NCBI GenBank assembly: GCA_030248215.1
Contig: JASANG010002871.1
Coordinates: 1 to 64,000 of the forward strand
DNA length: 64,000 nt
Source: Enoplolaimus lenunculus
Lineage: Eukaryota > Nematoda > Enoplea > Enoplida > Thoracostomopsidae
Direction: 5' to 3'
Positions 34,145 to 47,811 of this stretch are shown here, piece by piece. Made by a program: the position numbers and the translations under genes. The notes below the pieces were generated by a model. That model worked only from the letters and a program-made list of their open reading frames with translations. It was not told the DNA's origin and did no database searches. Each line of letters starts with the position of its first letter. Positions within the stretch are counted from its first letter, which is position 1.

Positions 34145-34231
34145 AAATATGGTTGAACGATTTCATTCTTTACCGGTTCAGCACGCACATTCTGTCATTA
34201 ATGAACTGGGGTTGATATCTAATGGGCATTT
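34145..34231 (+). other. Possible orphan exon
   Basis: Acceptor TTTGCAAATTTTAG is followed by 29 protein-like codons (ENMVERFHSLPVQHAHSVIN, then ELGLISNGHL) and a good donor GTATGTGA. It lies on the plus strand, about 460 bases beyond the stop of the minus-strand transporter. No neighbouring plus-strand exon was found, so it may belong to an overlapping gene or be a relic. Family not recognised. Confidence 0.25.
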
Positions 34232-34614
34232 GGTATGTGAATATGTAAATCCTTCATCTCATACCTACGTTTTCATGCTGACAGTGAAACCAGCGAAGCA
34301 CTCAACAAAATATAACTACACTCACACACACAGCGCTAACTGACCAGAAATTCAAAAATATTATATGCGCATAGCTTGAGTAGAGTATTATCATTCTTTA
34401 GTTGCATTGTGTTATTTTTGTTGCTGTTCTTGTTGTTGTAGTTGCTGTTGGTGGTGTTGTTGTTCCTGTTGTGTTTTGGCTTGTTGCCAATTCTTGTGTT
34501 GTTTTGAATTAACCGTATAGCATTACAAACCCAATTTCTCACTTACTTCTTCAATTCAGCATATCTCAACCAGATCGATTTGCTTCCAATCACAATTCTA
34601 CTGTTGGTATTACA

Positions 34615-34620
34615 TTTAAT
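34615..34620 (-). promoter_or_regulatory. Candidate poly(A) signal ATTAAA of the SLC16-family gene
   Basis: ATTAAA on the minus strand about 70 bases after the stop codon; a common variant of AATAAA. No better signal was noticed nearby. Confidence 0.4.
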
Positions 34621-34691
34621 AATCCACGTTCGACCCATTCATTAATTCTGTTTACAGTTTAATTTCATAAATAGAAGCTCTAACTTGTCAG

Positions 34692-37600
34692 CTACACCGC
34701 CACAGACCCCTCTTTTACTACTTTATTTTGAAGCCACGGCAACTGGGGTGTTAACGGCTGATTGAGGACGACATATTCATACACAGGTACGCAACAGCTA
34801 AGCGCAGTCGCAATAATAATTAATATACCGGCGTAATAAAACGTCACATCACAGTTACCTGTTGCATCGTATATTGCACCTGAAACAAGCAAGACTGGTT
34901 CATATACATAATATTAAATTATTTTACGGTTGATATAAGCCAAACAATAGGTTTACCGTTGATGTTAAACAATGAAAAAACAAAATTTTCTTTCTTTCGC
35001 TTGTAATTTAGCCTTTCAATCAACCCTGTATAAAGACACAGTAGCGGACTCGGCCCGTCCTAGAAAAAAATTATTCGCACCCCAAGACAAGTTTTGCTCG
35101 GTTTGCAAGCATTGTGAAATATCCCACATGCACATCTTAACTTTGTTTTGCCCCATAGCATGCTGATTTAGCTACAAAATTTAAAAAGAAAGTAATGTAT
35201 GACCGTTACAGCAAAGCACATCATTACAATTTTGCATATTATTTTTATTAGAATCATTGAATAAAAAATTTAATGCGAATTGGCTAAGTAACTTTTGAAT
35301 CCTATGCTCGATATATACCTGCAACTGGAGCTCCAACCATCGCAGTAATACCACGAAACAAAATTATCAATCCAAACGCATTCGATAGTTTTTCAAGCCC
35401 GAAATATGCCACAAGAATTTCTGATGTGAGCGCGATGTAGGCCGCTAAAACAATATAAAAATAAATTCAACTGCGCAATCACTGTGATAAAGCTTTCAAG
35501 GCGGGTAGAAAACTTCTAGCAACACCGTGCAATTAAGTTCCCATCAGAAAAAGAAACTGGTGTTTGCTTCACTTTTCACTAGTTCCAAATATTTAACTGA
35601 GACGCCAAATTCGACGCAATTAGAAATGTAAATAACAGTTTCTGCTTTAAAAATTGTCCCCAATGTTGCTATAGTGCACTGTATTACAAATTTATTAACT
35701 ATGATGGATTATAATACTGACAATAGCCGTCTATAACACACTTGTATCAAATATTTTATTACCATAATTGAAAATATTATCTCGAAAACACTGTTTCGAG
35801 CAATTTCTTTACACACGTTCTGACGAGCGACGCTCTAGACAAACTTCAAAACCGCCGACACTCAAACATTTGAGGAACATTCTATTTTGTTCAACTTTCT
35901 CACAATGTATTTGTATTTGACAAATACAACTGCCTCAACATTATTGCACTCAAACAGCAACCGTACTCTAACTGTAATATAGCTTAGTTTTTATTTAAAA
36001 AACTACTTGAAGCACGACTTGGAAATTATTCCTACAAAAGCACTTAAAGAACACACTTCTAAAATAGCTGTCAACTACTCACAATACAGCTGCGAAGTAC
36101 AGGCAAAACAAACAACACTATGTTAACGAAAAAAAGATAACAAACTAAAAATGCCGTTCAAAAAGAAAACCATTGTAAAGCATAGTCTTTTGATCCAAAA
36201 ATTTGTATGCAGAATAATTGCAAGGATACGACCTTATTTTTTCAAGCGCTGTATCGAACATACTTGTATACCAATCTTTTTAACTAAATGAAGCAACAAT
36301 AGAATAAATTATAAATTTTGAAGGCTTTTTCCACCCAACCCCCAAAATTGTGACTGATATTATCACAATAAATTATTAACAACATTATTCTCACTCAACT
36401 TTTAGATTCGATTTTCCATCCACCAGCTATTGAGAAGAGCTACAATTATCTGACAAGTTCGTTACTGTTCAGTTAACTAGCAATTAAATTTTTGTCACTT
36501 ACACACAAAAAATCCAAACACTGCAGCATAACTGGTCATCGCGGCGTACGTCGTCATTGCAGGAACGAGAAGCGTCGCAGCCCCACAAACACCAAGACAA
36601 ATATTATTGATAAACAAAGACGTGAACCATTTGCGATCCGCCAGCCATCCGAATAAAAGACGACCAATCGTATTTGTGATTCCTGGACAATGTTAAAGCT
36701 GGGTTTACACTAATTAAAATTAATGTCAAACGATACATACCAATAGATTAAAGGGTTCTCAACAATATTTATGTGCAAGTTACGATAAATCACAGACTTT
36801 TGCGAAGGCGATCAAATTAAACACATCCAAAAACAATGATAACAATAACCCTGCATAGCGCAGAAAATTGTCAAAAACAATCGGCTCTGATACAATAACG
36901 TGATATCTAGCGCAGCATTTTGATATTAGGTCGAGCTTTGACTCTAGAATGGTTAAAATTCAATACAGTCCAGTTCCAAATTCTAACCGGAAACACCATA
37001 GCTGTGATGCACTATTTAATACAGTACATAACTCTGATTAATATCAATCAATGTTTACAAAAAAGTATAAGTTACACGTTAGTCATCTACAACCAAAGCT
37101 TTTCCCCCTATTCTCAAATACGACTAGCTTTATCACCACTCGGCGATAACTCATGTAACTTAGGAAGTAAGGTATGAAAAGTTTAAAATTCCATCGCATT
37201 TTGGCTAAACTTCACACAAGGGTGGCATCGAATCAACGATTTGACCGAATCTGAATCTACTGCTAATTTGTCGGATCCGAATCTTGCATGCTGCACATTT
37301 CAGTTAAATCTATCATTTGTTTCAGAATATCAACGAAATGCCAGCCGCGTAACTTTTAGATGTTAATATATTTCGTGCCCGACCTCAATTTCGAGATTTG
37401 TGACCTTAAACTAAAATTTTTATTGATATAACAAGATATTTAAAATATTTATTGTTTAAAACTGAAAAACATATAGCCGAACGCTGTAGGATTCGGCTAA
37501 TGGATTCGGCTTTTTCACAACCGAATCCGCATCCGAACCACAAGTTTTGCCGAAAACGATTTCGAATCCGAAACTTTGTTACCGCCCTGCTTCACACTGC

Positions 37601-40600
37601 TACTGTTACAGCTTGCTTGAGAACAGACATATACTATACTACACATAGGTGCTCAGAACACCACCCCTTAGTTCAATCAATCTAAATGTAGATTCAACTG
37701 TTGCCATATCATAACAAATCCCACCTATGATCGATAACAAAAAACATGCTTGTTCTTTTGGCGCGCCATGCAGTGTTGCATGAGTCGACAAAAACACAAA
37801 TGGAACATAGAACGCTAGCATTCCAAAGACATTTGAGGCACCAAGGATGAGCATAACCGGGTTCGATAGCAACCGAAAATCCATCATTTCGCCGAGAACA
37901 TCACGAATTGATCGCGGAAACCACCAGCATGCACCGGGTTCATCATCGACCTTAAAACAAGATTACGTGCACTCTAACAAATATTCCGTAGTTTTGATGT
38001 TTTAAGCTTTCTTTTACACGGCTTTGATATTTGAAGTTTTTCGCGGCTTTGGGACTTTACGTTTTCCGCGGCTGTGATATTATTAATTTTCTGTTACTTC
38101 GACATTTAAAAATTTCCGCTGCTTTGGAATTTCACGATTTTCGCGGTTTCAGGATTTTAAGTTTTCCATTACTTTAAAATTTTAAGCATTGCTCGACCGT
38201 GAAATTTTAAGTTTTACATTGTTTTCAATTTTCTTTTCGAATTTTTCAAGTTTCTTTTCGAACGAACAATTACACATTTTCCAAAACAAAACGTTTCCAA
38301 CTGATAGCAATATTTAAGTGCGTAAATGTAATCACATGCTTAGAATATACTGCTCTTGAGTACGTTTGAGTTGCCAACTTTTGGGAAGGATTACCACAAC
38401 CAAACAGACAGCTAATTTGAATCATCTTTTTTCACATACCTATGCTATTTATTTAACACCACACGAAACGAAGCTACTACTTTACTCGAATTGCGTCACT
38501 AAAACATAGAAGTTTATTTGATAGCTTAATTATTAAAGCATGAGATTACTTAACTAACTCAAAGTTTACAACACTGCACTCACCGCAACATACGTATCAG
38601 TGTATTCGTCATACTCAAGTGGACGTGGAATTGAAATTTGGGATGCGCGATATTTTGTCAAATTACGCTGCGATTGTTTAAATTCAGGCAAATGCGACAC
38701 TGAACCCGTGTAAAATATATCAGATCGATACATTGGACGAGCGAAATCTTGCGGCTCGACAAGCACTGAAGATACAGAGCGGCCCATATTCGTCGACGCC
38801 GACTGTTTGCGTTGGATATTTGAGGACGCACGATTGCTCGCAGCGCCACCGGAAAACACTGAGCTTATCCGCGAACCAAACTTTGATGCCATCCGGTTCG
38901 CACCAGAAACACTTAACTGCGATTGTATCGGATCCCGTGACTGTGCAATGTTGAGCCTAAACATACAACTTCCAAGCACAGTGTACGGGGCACATTGCTC
39001 CACTGTTTTTCGAATATTGAAAGAGAGTACTTACATATACAAAACCAAGCAACAAAAACTTATAGTCATTAAAGCAGTGCACTTTATAGAACAATGAGTA
39101 TCCTAAACCGGAAAATTTCGCACATTACTAGCAGTAACAAAATATAATTACTGAACCGGTGAACATTTGATCCATAACTAACTAAATTGTATCAACTTTT
39201 TTGAGGAGCTTACCTCAAATAAGAGTCAGCAAACGATGCAGCTGATATTCGGCTCATACGGCTTCCACTACGCTGCAAATTCCGATGATCGCCACCGCCA
39301 AGAATTGGCGACATCGCGCCACTCATCATGCTACCATGATAGGCAGTCCGTTGTTGCCCCTCAGCAGTGGAAGATGCGACACTAATTCGCCGGAACGGGC
39401 CACCTATGGCAGACTGCCAAGGCACACCCGAGTGCTTTTCAGAAGTACCATCGGATGGCGAGAGTAAATGTAGTTCGTTTTCCGTTGGTGGTTTATCTAA
39501 ACTAAGGAGTTTACAACAATGAACTGCGTTGTGCAAATACTTCTCTTATCAAGTAAACTAACACCACAACTGTCTAAATTTACGAGTCCTAGAATACGCA
39601 GAAACTGATAGTTTTAGCATAATGTGAGCTTTTACGTTCAGTATATGTTGTTGCACGTCAGTTTATTTTCCTAACTAAAAATTTAGCTAGGCCTTTGCAT
39701 GCCAATATTTATCACTGTTCTAGAATATTATATTGCAAAATTAATTATGATGGCTGTAAAGCTCTAAAACTATAATATTATATATTACTTCGAAAAATAA
39801 TACTAATTCAATGGTAGCTGTGGCTGACAAAACCTAAAATGTGATACTAATCAAAAATATAAAGTTTGCAATTGGTAATTTTTATGTTCAAACTTTAATT
39901 CATACAACTGAAATTCAAATTCAATTATCATTATTTTACCATGAGATTCTGCGACTTTAGTTGTATTTAACGCTTCGTTACCCTCTTCAGGCAAACGAAC
40001 TGCTCCATGATCTCCATCGCCCTGTTTCCCATTCGAACCTGAAGGGCTATGCTTATCCGCGCGTTCGTTACCGTCAGGTTTTACAGTAGAACGTTCAATA
40101 TCGTTAGTATGAGACTCTAGACCATGGCCTTTATCCTGACTTTCATCAACCACCTTCTCTCCAATTGTATTTTCATCTTCAGGCGTTGTACCTTCCTCAG
40201 GAGAGATGCCATCTTCAGTTCCACACTCATTTCGATCCGCGACTCCGCCCACCCCTGCATCTGTAAATTCTTCTTCCTCAATTCGACTTAACATAACACC
40301 ACCAACTGCGGCACCAGGGCTACTTGACAATATCCCAGAACCGCCTGGTTGGCTGTGAGCAAATCCTTCCTGGCTGGCTGATGGTGATAACTGTTCTATA
40401 AACGTGCTGCTACCAACGTCGTGTGACAGACCTGAACACAGAATATGGCGTTAAAGAATTTTATATAGTCACAGTTGTTTTGTGACCATGCCCTTAGTTG
40501 TAGGAGTGGAGTAACTAAACACTGGCTAGCGCAACTGACGTATTATTGAAAATTCTGCAACCTTCCCTCATTCAGAAATTCCCCCGTTTGTGAACCGGGG

Positions 40601-43600
40601 CACATGATTAAAGCCCTCCATACCGCCGTGACCCACTGAATACCCCGAAAGCCACGTACATTACCGCACGGTGACAAACGGTGCGGACGTCATCAAAAGT
40701 ATAGCTCCACCCTAACTTGCTTCCTATACAAAAAAGAAAATCTATATGTGCACGTGCACAAAGGTGATTTTAAATAACGCGCAACACTGAACGCGATTCA
40801 GTTAACCATCGCAAATTAACTCCATATCCAGGCACATATCAATTCGAATATTAAATTTACACAATATATATTAACATTCTGTTACTGAGATTTCCGAGGG
40901 GGAATGGGACACCACTAACATTCGTGCTTCTTCCCACTCGTCCCCTACCCAACCGACATTATCTTTGCCACCCTGCAAATGCAAAACTTTCTTACATTTA
41001 TAGATTTTTAGGTATAACTGACAGCAGTTTTAACGTAGCGAATGCATTTTATGTCGACACAAAAAACTTCAACAGCAAATTTCTGCGACTGGCATACCAA
41101 AACCTATCTACCTAGCAAAGGCTCAAAAATACGAATTTTAAGACACAAAAAATTACTTCTCTCCACTGGGTTTCTCCCCGTAGTTGTAGAATGGGCGCTG
41201 GCATCCCTCCGCTAGCACGCTACGAAATCTTCAGCGTTATATTACTGAACTTGCTCTCCCCACAACAAAACATACCTGAGCTACTATCTGACAACTGCAC
41301 CGCGGCACGTAAGCGAGCATACTTGTGTAAATCGCCGCCTTTTAATGCATCATTTGATCCAAACATTTCACCGGCAGCTCCGTCATGATGGCCAGTTGGA
41401 GCAGACGCTGCAGCTTGTCTGCTGCCCGAATCTCTAAAATTCAAAGATACAAACTTGTTTAAACTACGTAAAATTCCGAATTATACAAAGTTATTTGAAC
41501 AGTTTGTTCGCAGGCGGGTAGGGTAGTATTATTTTGAAGTGATTGACTTCAGTTTTATAGTAATCAATTAGCATCAACGTACGAAAGCTAAATTAAACCA
41601 TCAAATGCAATCCATGCAAGGTTGATCGTACTTAAGCCAATATTTTTGGAACAAAATAAACGTAAAACTCGTCATTAGATTATACATTAATATGCCACAT
41701 CACTATCATTAATATTCCAAACTAGTGGCGTGCAATATATATGTAAGGCAACAAATACGTTATAGCAAAAGTAGAAGTGGGACTAGACTGCCTGGGTGCT
41801 CGGTGGATCACTAACTGCATTTACTTAGTAAACAACACTAACTTACCGTACTCCTCTGCCGACAATCGCGATTGGTGCGGATGGCGGAGGATGCGGTGAC
41901 AAGCGTCCGTCAGCAAAGTGTGACAGTGGTGGCATCGTATCGCGCGATTGCGTTGAGACAAGGCTCGATACCGAGAAATTAAGCGCCTCTCGACGTCGAT
42001 CTTCAGCGATTCGTTCAAGTAGCGGAGGCCGACTGTATCTACCAGGCGGACGCTTGTCGGTCCCACCGTCATCCGCCGTAGCGTCATCTGTAGTTGGTTC
42101 TGCAGATTCCAAACGCTCAGCCGCCATACTCGCTTCCGTACTCAAAGGACGCATAAGAGCGCCAAACACGAGAGTTTGAAAAACAAGCCCAGCTGTTATC
42201 CATAATGCACCTAAAGAAATAAATGACACAGATCCCATTGCTATAAAAGAAATTAATAACGACTAAAATGCAAAACAAATGACACAGATGATTTCAATAT
42301 AACCAAACATGCCAATTAATAACTGTCACGCACTTTTACAAACAAAGCAAAATGTTCGTCATGATTAAGACTGCGTTCCCATTTTGTCGATACATTTCAA
42401 AAAATCGTAAACTGTATGTATTCATACAAATAATATATAATACTTACGTTTCATTATAAAAACTTGTCACAGTCTAAAGCAAATTTACACCTGATGTCAC
42501 ATAAAACATACGTATCAAAATTTTTTGGATAAAAATATATTATATAGAACATTAAAAACTAAAAATGCTAAGGGAATAATACATAAATGTGATTATAATT
42601 TAGCCACAACCCTTCACGAAATGCTACATAAATATTTTGATACAGCTGCACCAAGCTATACATACACCCAGCGGGGTTTCAGGATTTCGCTTAAGGAAGA
42701 TCATCTTAAAACTTTGGCATACTACTTACAAACAGAAACAGCTTCAGAACATAATTTCATTCCCGTCTAGGGACGAGTCAGCTGTTGCCATCAGCTGTTG
42801 CCCGGTGGTGACATCCTAGATTGGGCGTACTCCCCCTCCCCAAAGCAAACTTTGAAACTGCCTGATTTTTTCAGGCCGGTGTAAAGATAATTTGAAACAT
42901 AATACTCATAAAGGGAAACATATTATTATGTACGCAATTATGTATACAGAGTGATATAGACCGGGTCGAAGGTGAAACGTCGCGAGCAAAGCGAACGAAA
43001 AATCAGGCAAATGTTTTACTTAAATCTGTAACAAAATCTTAGTTTTAAAGCTGTCCGTTTTCTAAATACAAGCCATTTCTGCAAAATGTATATATTTACA
43101 GCTTATTTGTATATAGTGTTGTTTAAAAGACTGGTTTTAAGTGAAATTTCCTATAGACTTTTGACCTATGATTGATAAAAATCACCGTTCCATTTTAAAA
43201 ATGATCAGGTCAGGCCTCCAAATGACAAACTCTGACTTATATAGCTGCGACGTCGGATAAAATGCGTACCTTTCATGCCATATGCTTCGACCACAATATT
43301 CAAAACGGGAGCCATTACAAATGTGCCCACACCTGAACCGGATACGGCAATCCCGGTTGCGAATGCGCGTTTGGTTTCAAAATAATAATTTACATGAACG
43401 ATTGCCGGCAAATAGATCAATCCAAATCCAGTTCCTATCAAGAGAATTCAATAAAAACAACTCACGGCAAAAGAAACCTGAAGGTTGCTCTATACACATA
43501 AAATTCAATTACTCACAAGTGCAGAAACATATAAACAATTATTTTTCCACCTACTATAAACTGATAAATACTACGTTACAAAATTTATTGCTTCCCTGCA

Positions 43601-46278
43601 TTGTCGGTCCCAGAATTTTTTCGGGAGAGGACATCCTTTAGATTTTATTTTTATATTTTTCACCATGTAACACAATAGCAGTTGTTCTAAAAATTTAATC
43701 GCTTGTGTTGTGAATAATTTCGGGGAGGTGGCCACCCGCCCCCCTTGTGACTGCTCCTGCTCCGCTGGTATGCTACCTCTAACAGCCAATAATGCTTACT
43801 AGTGGACAGTGGTGTCCCCGGGTCGTGGTCATTCAGTTTTCGGACTAGGCTAGAAAAATCTGAGTTTCAAAAGTTTAAATATAATATTCAGTGATGTTTT
43901 TGGTGCTTATATTCTGATTTCTCTTGAAGCTATTGCTTCCACTTGCGTATTTGGGGGTTTAAACTGAATTTAAGGTTCCAGGCCGGCCCCAATTAAAATC
44001 ATGGCTCCGGGACAGCTCTAATACACACTATTAATCATGCCAAAAACCTAAGGATGTTGCTAAAAAGATTGTAATCTAATATTTAACATTTTCTTTACAA
44101 TATATGATTCACGATTATTATTCAACAATTGTTAAAATTACATAACCTTCGTTTAGCGATACAGATAACAGCACTACAGAATGTTTCCTACCTCCAAGTA
44201 TGCCATATGTAACCATTAAATGGGGTAACGTTGGAGCCCAGTACGACACAAAATAGGCTAATGTTGACATTACACCACCTGCAATCATCACAGGGCGCGA
44301 ACCAAACTTGTTGACCAACCCGCTTACAACTGGTCCTAAAACTAACTTAAATAAAGTGTAACGTATGAATACAGTTAAAAACAGATGAAGCCTCGGTATA
44401 CAGTTTGATGCTAAAAATAATGTTCACTTCATAAAGCCAAAATAACATTAACTGTAAAATCATGACAAAAAGAGAAACTGTGTACATTTTTGAAAAATAG
44501 ACATATTTCTTTTAATAACATCACAAATCGCAGGAAACCAAAAGACATAAAGACAAACAATCCGTGTAACAATACATCAGGATGCAAAGCGGAACTGGAT
44601 TATACCGGAATCGGAATCGAAACAACAAATTTACACCGGAATTGTAATCGGAATCGGAACTAGAAATTTTTTGACTGTACGGATAATTTGTATCGACAAA
44701 TATAATATTAATTTTTTAATGTGTCTGTTGGCTGGCAAATTTTTTTTATCAACATCGCTTGAAGAAATTGGCTATAATTTTGGTTCTGCAAAGCTAAACA
44801 ACAATCAATTATTCGTAAGTTAACTCATCGAAAGCAATTTGATAGACAAGTGATACAAAATTTTTATGAAAGGTATCACAAGTAAAATTAAAATTAAAAT
44901 TACAGAATTCTGATTCCAATTGACTGTGCAATCGGAATCGGAACTCGTTTTGAATCGGAATTTTGAACCGGAATTCCAATCGGAATCGGAATTCCGGTGG
45001 CACCGTGCAATACATAGAGTAAGTAGGTTACATATCATATCAAACAAAGATATATTTTGTTAGTTAGACTAACGAACAACAAATGCATGTTTTAAGTTAG
45101 ATTGGTCGTAGGTAACTTGTGAAAACTTGTCTTCCAAAAACCTAAATAGCTGATCTAATCAAAACTATTGCTCACCGCTAATCATACAACAGCCAGGAAT
45201 TAAGCTGCCGACAAGCGCAGTGCTCGCTTGAGATGCTTTGTAATATGATGCGAATTCGGGCAAAAACACCGCGAATGCGTATGCAATACCATCGACAACA
45301 AAACATGCGGCAAAAGAAGCCGCAACAACAACCCAACCATACCCGCCATCAGGTGGATGAGGAATGAATTTTGGAAGCTCTACAAATCGAAAAACAATAT
45401 ATATGTGTGTATATTTAGTTCTAGTGAATAAGACTTATTTAGCGTTATAAAAATGCTGGTTGTACATAAAACTAACAATAACTTGTATATACACTTGGAG
45501 CAGGAAACCAAAACGAATTTAATAATATAGCACTAAACCAAAAAATTTAAAATTGAAACTTTCTGTACTCAAATCGCGCTAAAAAGTCGCTATTCACACA
45601 CTTATGATGCTCTTAGCAGCCTAAGGCCAATCTCATTTGAAAATATTTTACGTGGTGATAGCCTAACTGCGTTGTTTCATCCACTTGGGAACAACAAATG
45701 TCCAAACTTAGTGAGTCCGCCCACGCCACTGCTGTGAGCTCAGAGTCGGAAGAAGCCAAACGAAAGTAGTGCTTTGTAAGTCACAGGAAAGCGTCGTATA
45801 TACTATTGTCCAGTTTATTGCAGGTTTGATTTTGTTTTACATACAATTTAGCACACACACAGAAATTGAACAACCTAATTAGTACAGCATCGAACTCGTG
45901 TGCTGCACAACAGAGCGCAGCCGTTGCAATAACTTTTTTCTCCCACACCTATATTTGAGTTGGCAAACGAAACTAAATTTTACTGTAATCGAAGCCGGCA
46001 ATTTATAACAGAATAGAAACCGAAAGCAGAACTTAGAAGTTATCAGGGTCCATACTTTTAAATCGGAGTTCTAATCGGAAGCGGAGTTAAACTGACTTAG
46101 TCTGTGTTCCCAGAAAATGTACACACATAACGACAGCGCTACAACCGTGAACTGTATACATACTAAACTTACCTTCTTCAAGATATTCATCGTATGCTAA
46201 ACCATCAACATCCCCATGCTGTGGAACATTGCTCTCAGATACACATTCGCTGACACTTCGTTCACGCCTTGATGTCAT
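34692..46278 (-). CDS. SLC16-family (monocarboxylate transporter-like) 12-TM transporter with giant central loop, 13 exons
   Basis: Coding exons in transcript order: 46278-46173, 45379-45176, 44335-44192, 43434-43270, 42240-41847, 41433-41276, 40431-39940, 39496-39214, 38956-38584, 37950-37725, 36682-36503, 35444-35319, 34879-34692. All have GT/AG borders and every junction phase agrees, giving 3039 nt (1012 residues plus stop). Family marks seen: PPDGGYGWVVV at residues 44-54 opening TM1, and in TM4-5 the YYFETKRAFATGIAVSGSG block, the two SLC16 signatures. Exons 2-5 carry TM1-6 and exons 10-13 carry TM7-12, including NTIGRLLFGWLADRKW, whose Arg lies where MCTs keep the TM8 substrate/proton Arg. 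SLC16 proteins are plasma-membrane carriers of monocarboxylates, thyroid hormones, creatine or related solutes; the substrate here cannot be told. Ser- and acid-rich exons 5-9 form a TM6-TM7 loop of roughly 560 residues, whereas whole relatives are usually 450-600. The start is the first ATG of exon 1. An ATTAAA lies about 70 bases past the stop. Confidence 0.93.
37215..37592. mobile_element. H-like element built on GAATCCGAATC, in transporter intron 10
   Basis: Left AAGGGTGGCATCGAATCAAC, right TTGTTACCGCCCTGC. Reiterated TCCGAATC words near both ends and an AT-rich middle. Confidence 0.6.
37990..38240 (-). repeat. Degenerate 25-bp minisatellite in transporter intron 9
   Basis: About ten diverged units of a CGGCTTTGGGATTTTAAGTTTTC-like word (for example CGGCTTTGGGACTTTACGTT, CTGCTTTGGAATTTCACGAT, CGGTTTCAGGATTTTAAGTT). 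Confidence 0.65.
44589..45008. mobile_element. H-like element built on GGAATCGGAATCGG, in transporter intron 2
   Basis: ACCGGAATCGGAATCGAAAC left; TCGGAATCGGAATTCCGGTG followed by GCACCGTGCA right. Same design as family H with a different repeated word. Confidence 0.6.
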
Positions 46279-46764
46279 GAATAATTGCGCTTGGAAAAAT
46301 ATTAAATACACACAATATTAAAGCTTATGGCACACATATCTGAAGTCAATAATAAAAGCAATTCGTATGTAAAATAGATTTTTAAACACGTTTTTCAAGT
46401 TTCAAGCGCACAACATTTCATACAAGCGAGATGATCCAAATTGCATTGCAATCGAGTACGTAAAATTTGATACAAGACTATACGCATATAAATAATTGTG
46501 TACTACGTAATCGCCTCATATCTCAGTCAAGGCAGACAGTAGTAACATCTAACCTTTTTACAAAACAGCTGAAATAGTGTGCTACAGCTGGTTTTCTAAG
46601 TAGCGACCCACGATCCTTAAGTAAACGTTCTTACACTGCGCCACGTAGCCATGCATCACAACATTTGCACTTAATAATCAAGCATGTCTCACATACTTAC
46701 ATCAATACATCAACCTATCTTCAATATCTTCACTAAGGTCATCGTTATACCAGCCATCCTATTG

Positions 46765-46935
46765 AAACCGTAGCCCGCTCACCTTGCGAAAGGGAGCTCA
46801 AATTTTTCAGAAGAGCCATTCAAGGCTTTCGGCTGACTTTCAAGCAAGCATTGAAAAAATTGCTGAGGTGGGGGGGGGGCAAAATTTTGCCAAGTGGGAT
46901 CAGCCCCCCTGGCCCTCTACAGCTACGGGCCCGAC
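46765..46935. repeat. Family G repeat, reverse
   Basis: GTAGCCCGCTCACCTTGCGA, TTTCAAGCAAGCATTGAAAA, GGGGGGGGGCAAAATTTTGC and CTACGGGCCCG. Confidence 0.65.
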
Positions 46936-47040
46936 CCCATTTCAACTCTGTGAGTATTCGCGGTGTAGCTTGTGTACGTGCAGAGTGTGTAATGTTAACA
47001 CATACACACTCGGCACATATATCACTAGAGGAAAAACATG

Positions 47041-47112
47041 GACCGCGTGGTGTAATGGATTGCGCGCTTGAATCGCGAGCGAGAGGTGCGAGGTTTGATT
47101 CCCGGCGTGGCC
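47041..47112 (+). tRNA. tRNA-like sequence in tandem unit 1
   Basis: GACCGCGTGGTGTAATGGAT start, anticodon region CTTGAATCGCGAG, T-arm GAGGTTTGATTCCC and end CGTGGCCA. Imperfect anticodon stem; likely tRNA-derived repeat rather than a working tRNA. Confidence 0.45.
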
Positions 47113-47392
47113 ATATCTTTCGGAGAATTTAGGGGAAAATCATGTATGTTCACAGTACGTTTGGAAAAAGGGGTCGTCGCGACCGTGCCGTTCTGACATG
47201 GAGGTCCCACCGAGATGGGCGCTGTAAATTGCAGGCCTATGGACTCGGATAAGTTTCGATTCGCGGTCCGGGGTAACCGCCTAAAGAAGAGGGAACATAA
47301 GTATACCCGGTGTAGCTGTGTATGTGCATAGTGTATGTAATGTTAAGACACATGCATACACGTGCACATATAGCACCAAGGAAAATTATGTC

Positions 47393-47464
47393 GGCCGCGT
47401 GGTGTAATGGGTAACGCGCTTGACTCGCGAGCGAGAGGTCCGAGGTTCGATACCCGTCCTGGCC
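47393..47464 (+). tRNA. tRNA-like sequence in tandem unit 2
   Basis: GGCCGCGTGGTGTAATGG start, loop CTCGCGA and T-arm GAGGTTCGATACCC. Same family as the copies at 47041 and 47739; acceptor end CCTGGCC pairs poorly with GGCCGCG. Confidence 0.45.
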
Positions 47465-47738
47465 ATATCTTTCGGGAAATTAAGGAGAAAAACCAAGTAT
47501 ATTCGCAGTTCTTCGAGGAAAGGGGTCGTCACGACCGTGCAGTTCTAACATGGAGGTCCCACCGAGATGGGCGCTGTAAATTACAGGGCTATGGATTCGG
47601 ATAAGTTTGGATTCGTGGTCCGGGGCGATCGGCTACAGGGGAATGTGAGTATACGCGGTATAGCTTGTGTATGCGCACAGTGTGCAATGTTAACACATCA
47701 TACTCAGCACATATATCACCAGAGGAAATAATAACATG

Positions 47739-47811
47739 GGCCGCGTGGTGTAATAGGTAGCACGCTTGACTCGCAAGCGAGAAGTCCGAGGTTCGATTCC
47801 CGGCGCGGTCA
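47739..47811 (+). tRNA. tRNA-like sequence in tandem unit 3
   Basis: GGCCGCGTGGTGTAATAGGT start, loop CTCGCAA, T-arm GAGGTTCGATTCCC and end GCGCGGTCA. It has the best acceptor pairing of the three (GGCCGCG with CGCGGTC). Both internal polymerase III boxes are intact by eye. Confidence 0.5.

Noticed and set aside
38733-39097. Plus-strand ORFs opposite transporter exon 9
   Set aside because: Antisense shadows of the exon; no independent splice or start signals.
42525-42770. 81-codon plus-strand ORF inside transporter intron 4
   Set aside because: It has somewhat protein-like composition but no supporting splice sites, and lies among AT-rich intron sequence; left out as probable chance.
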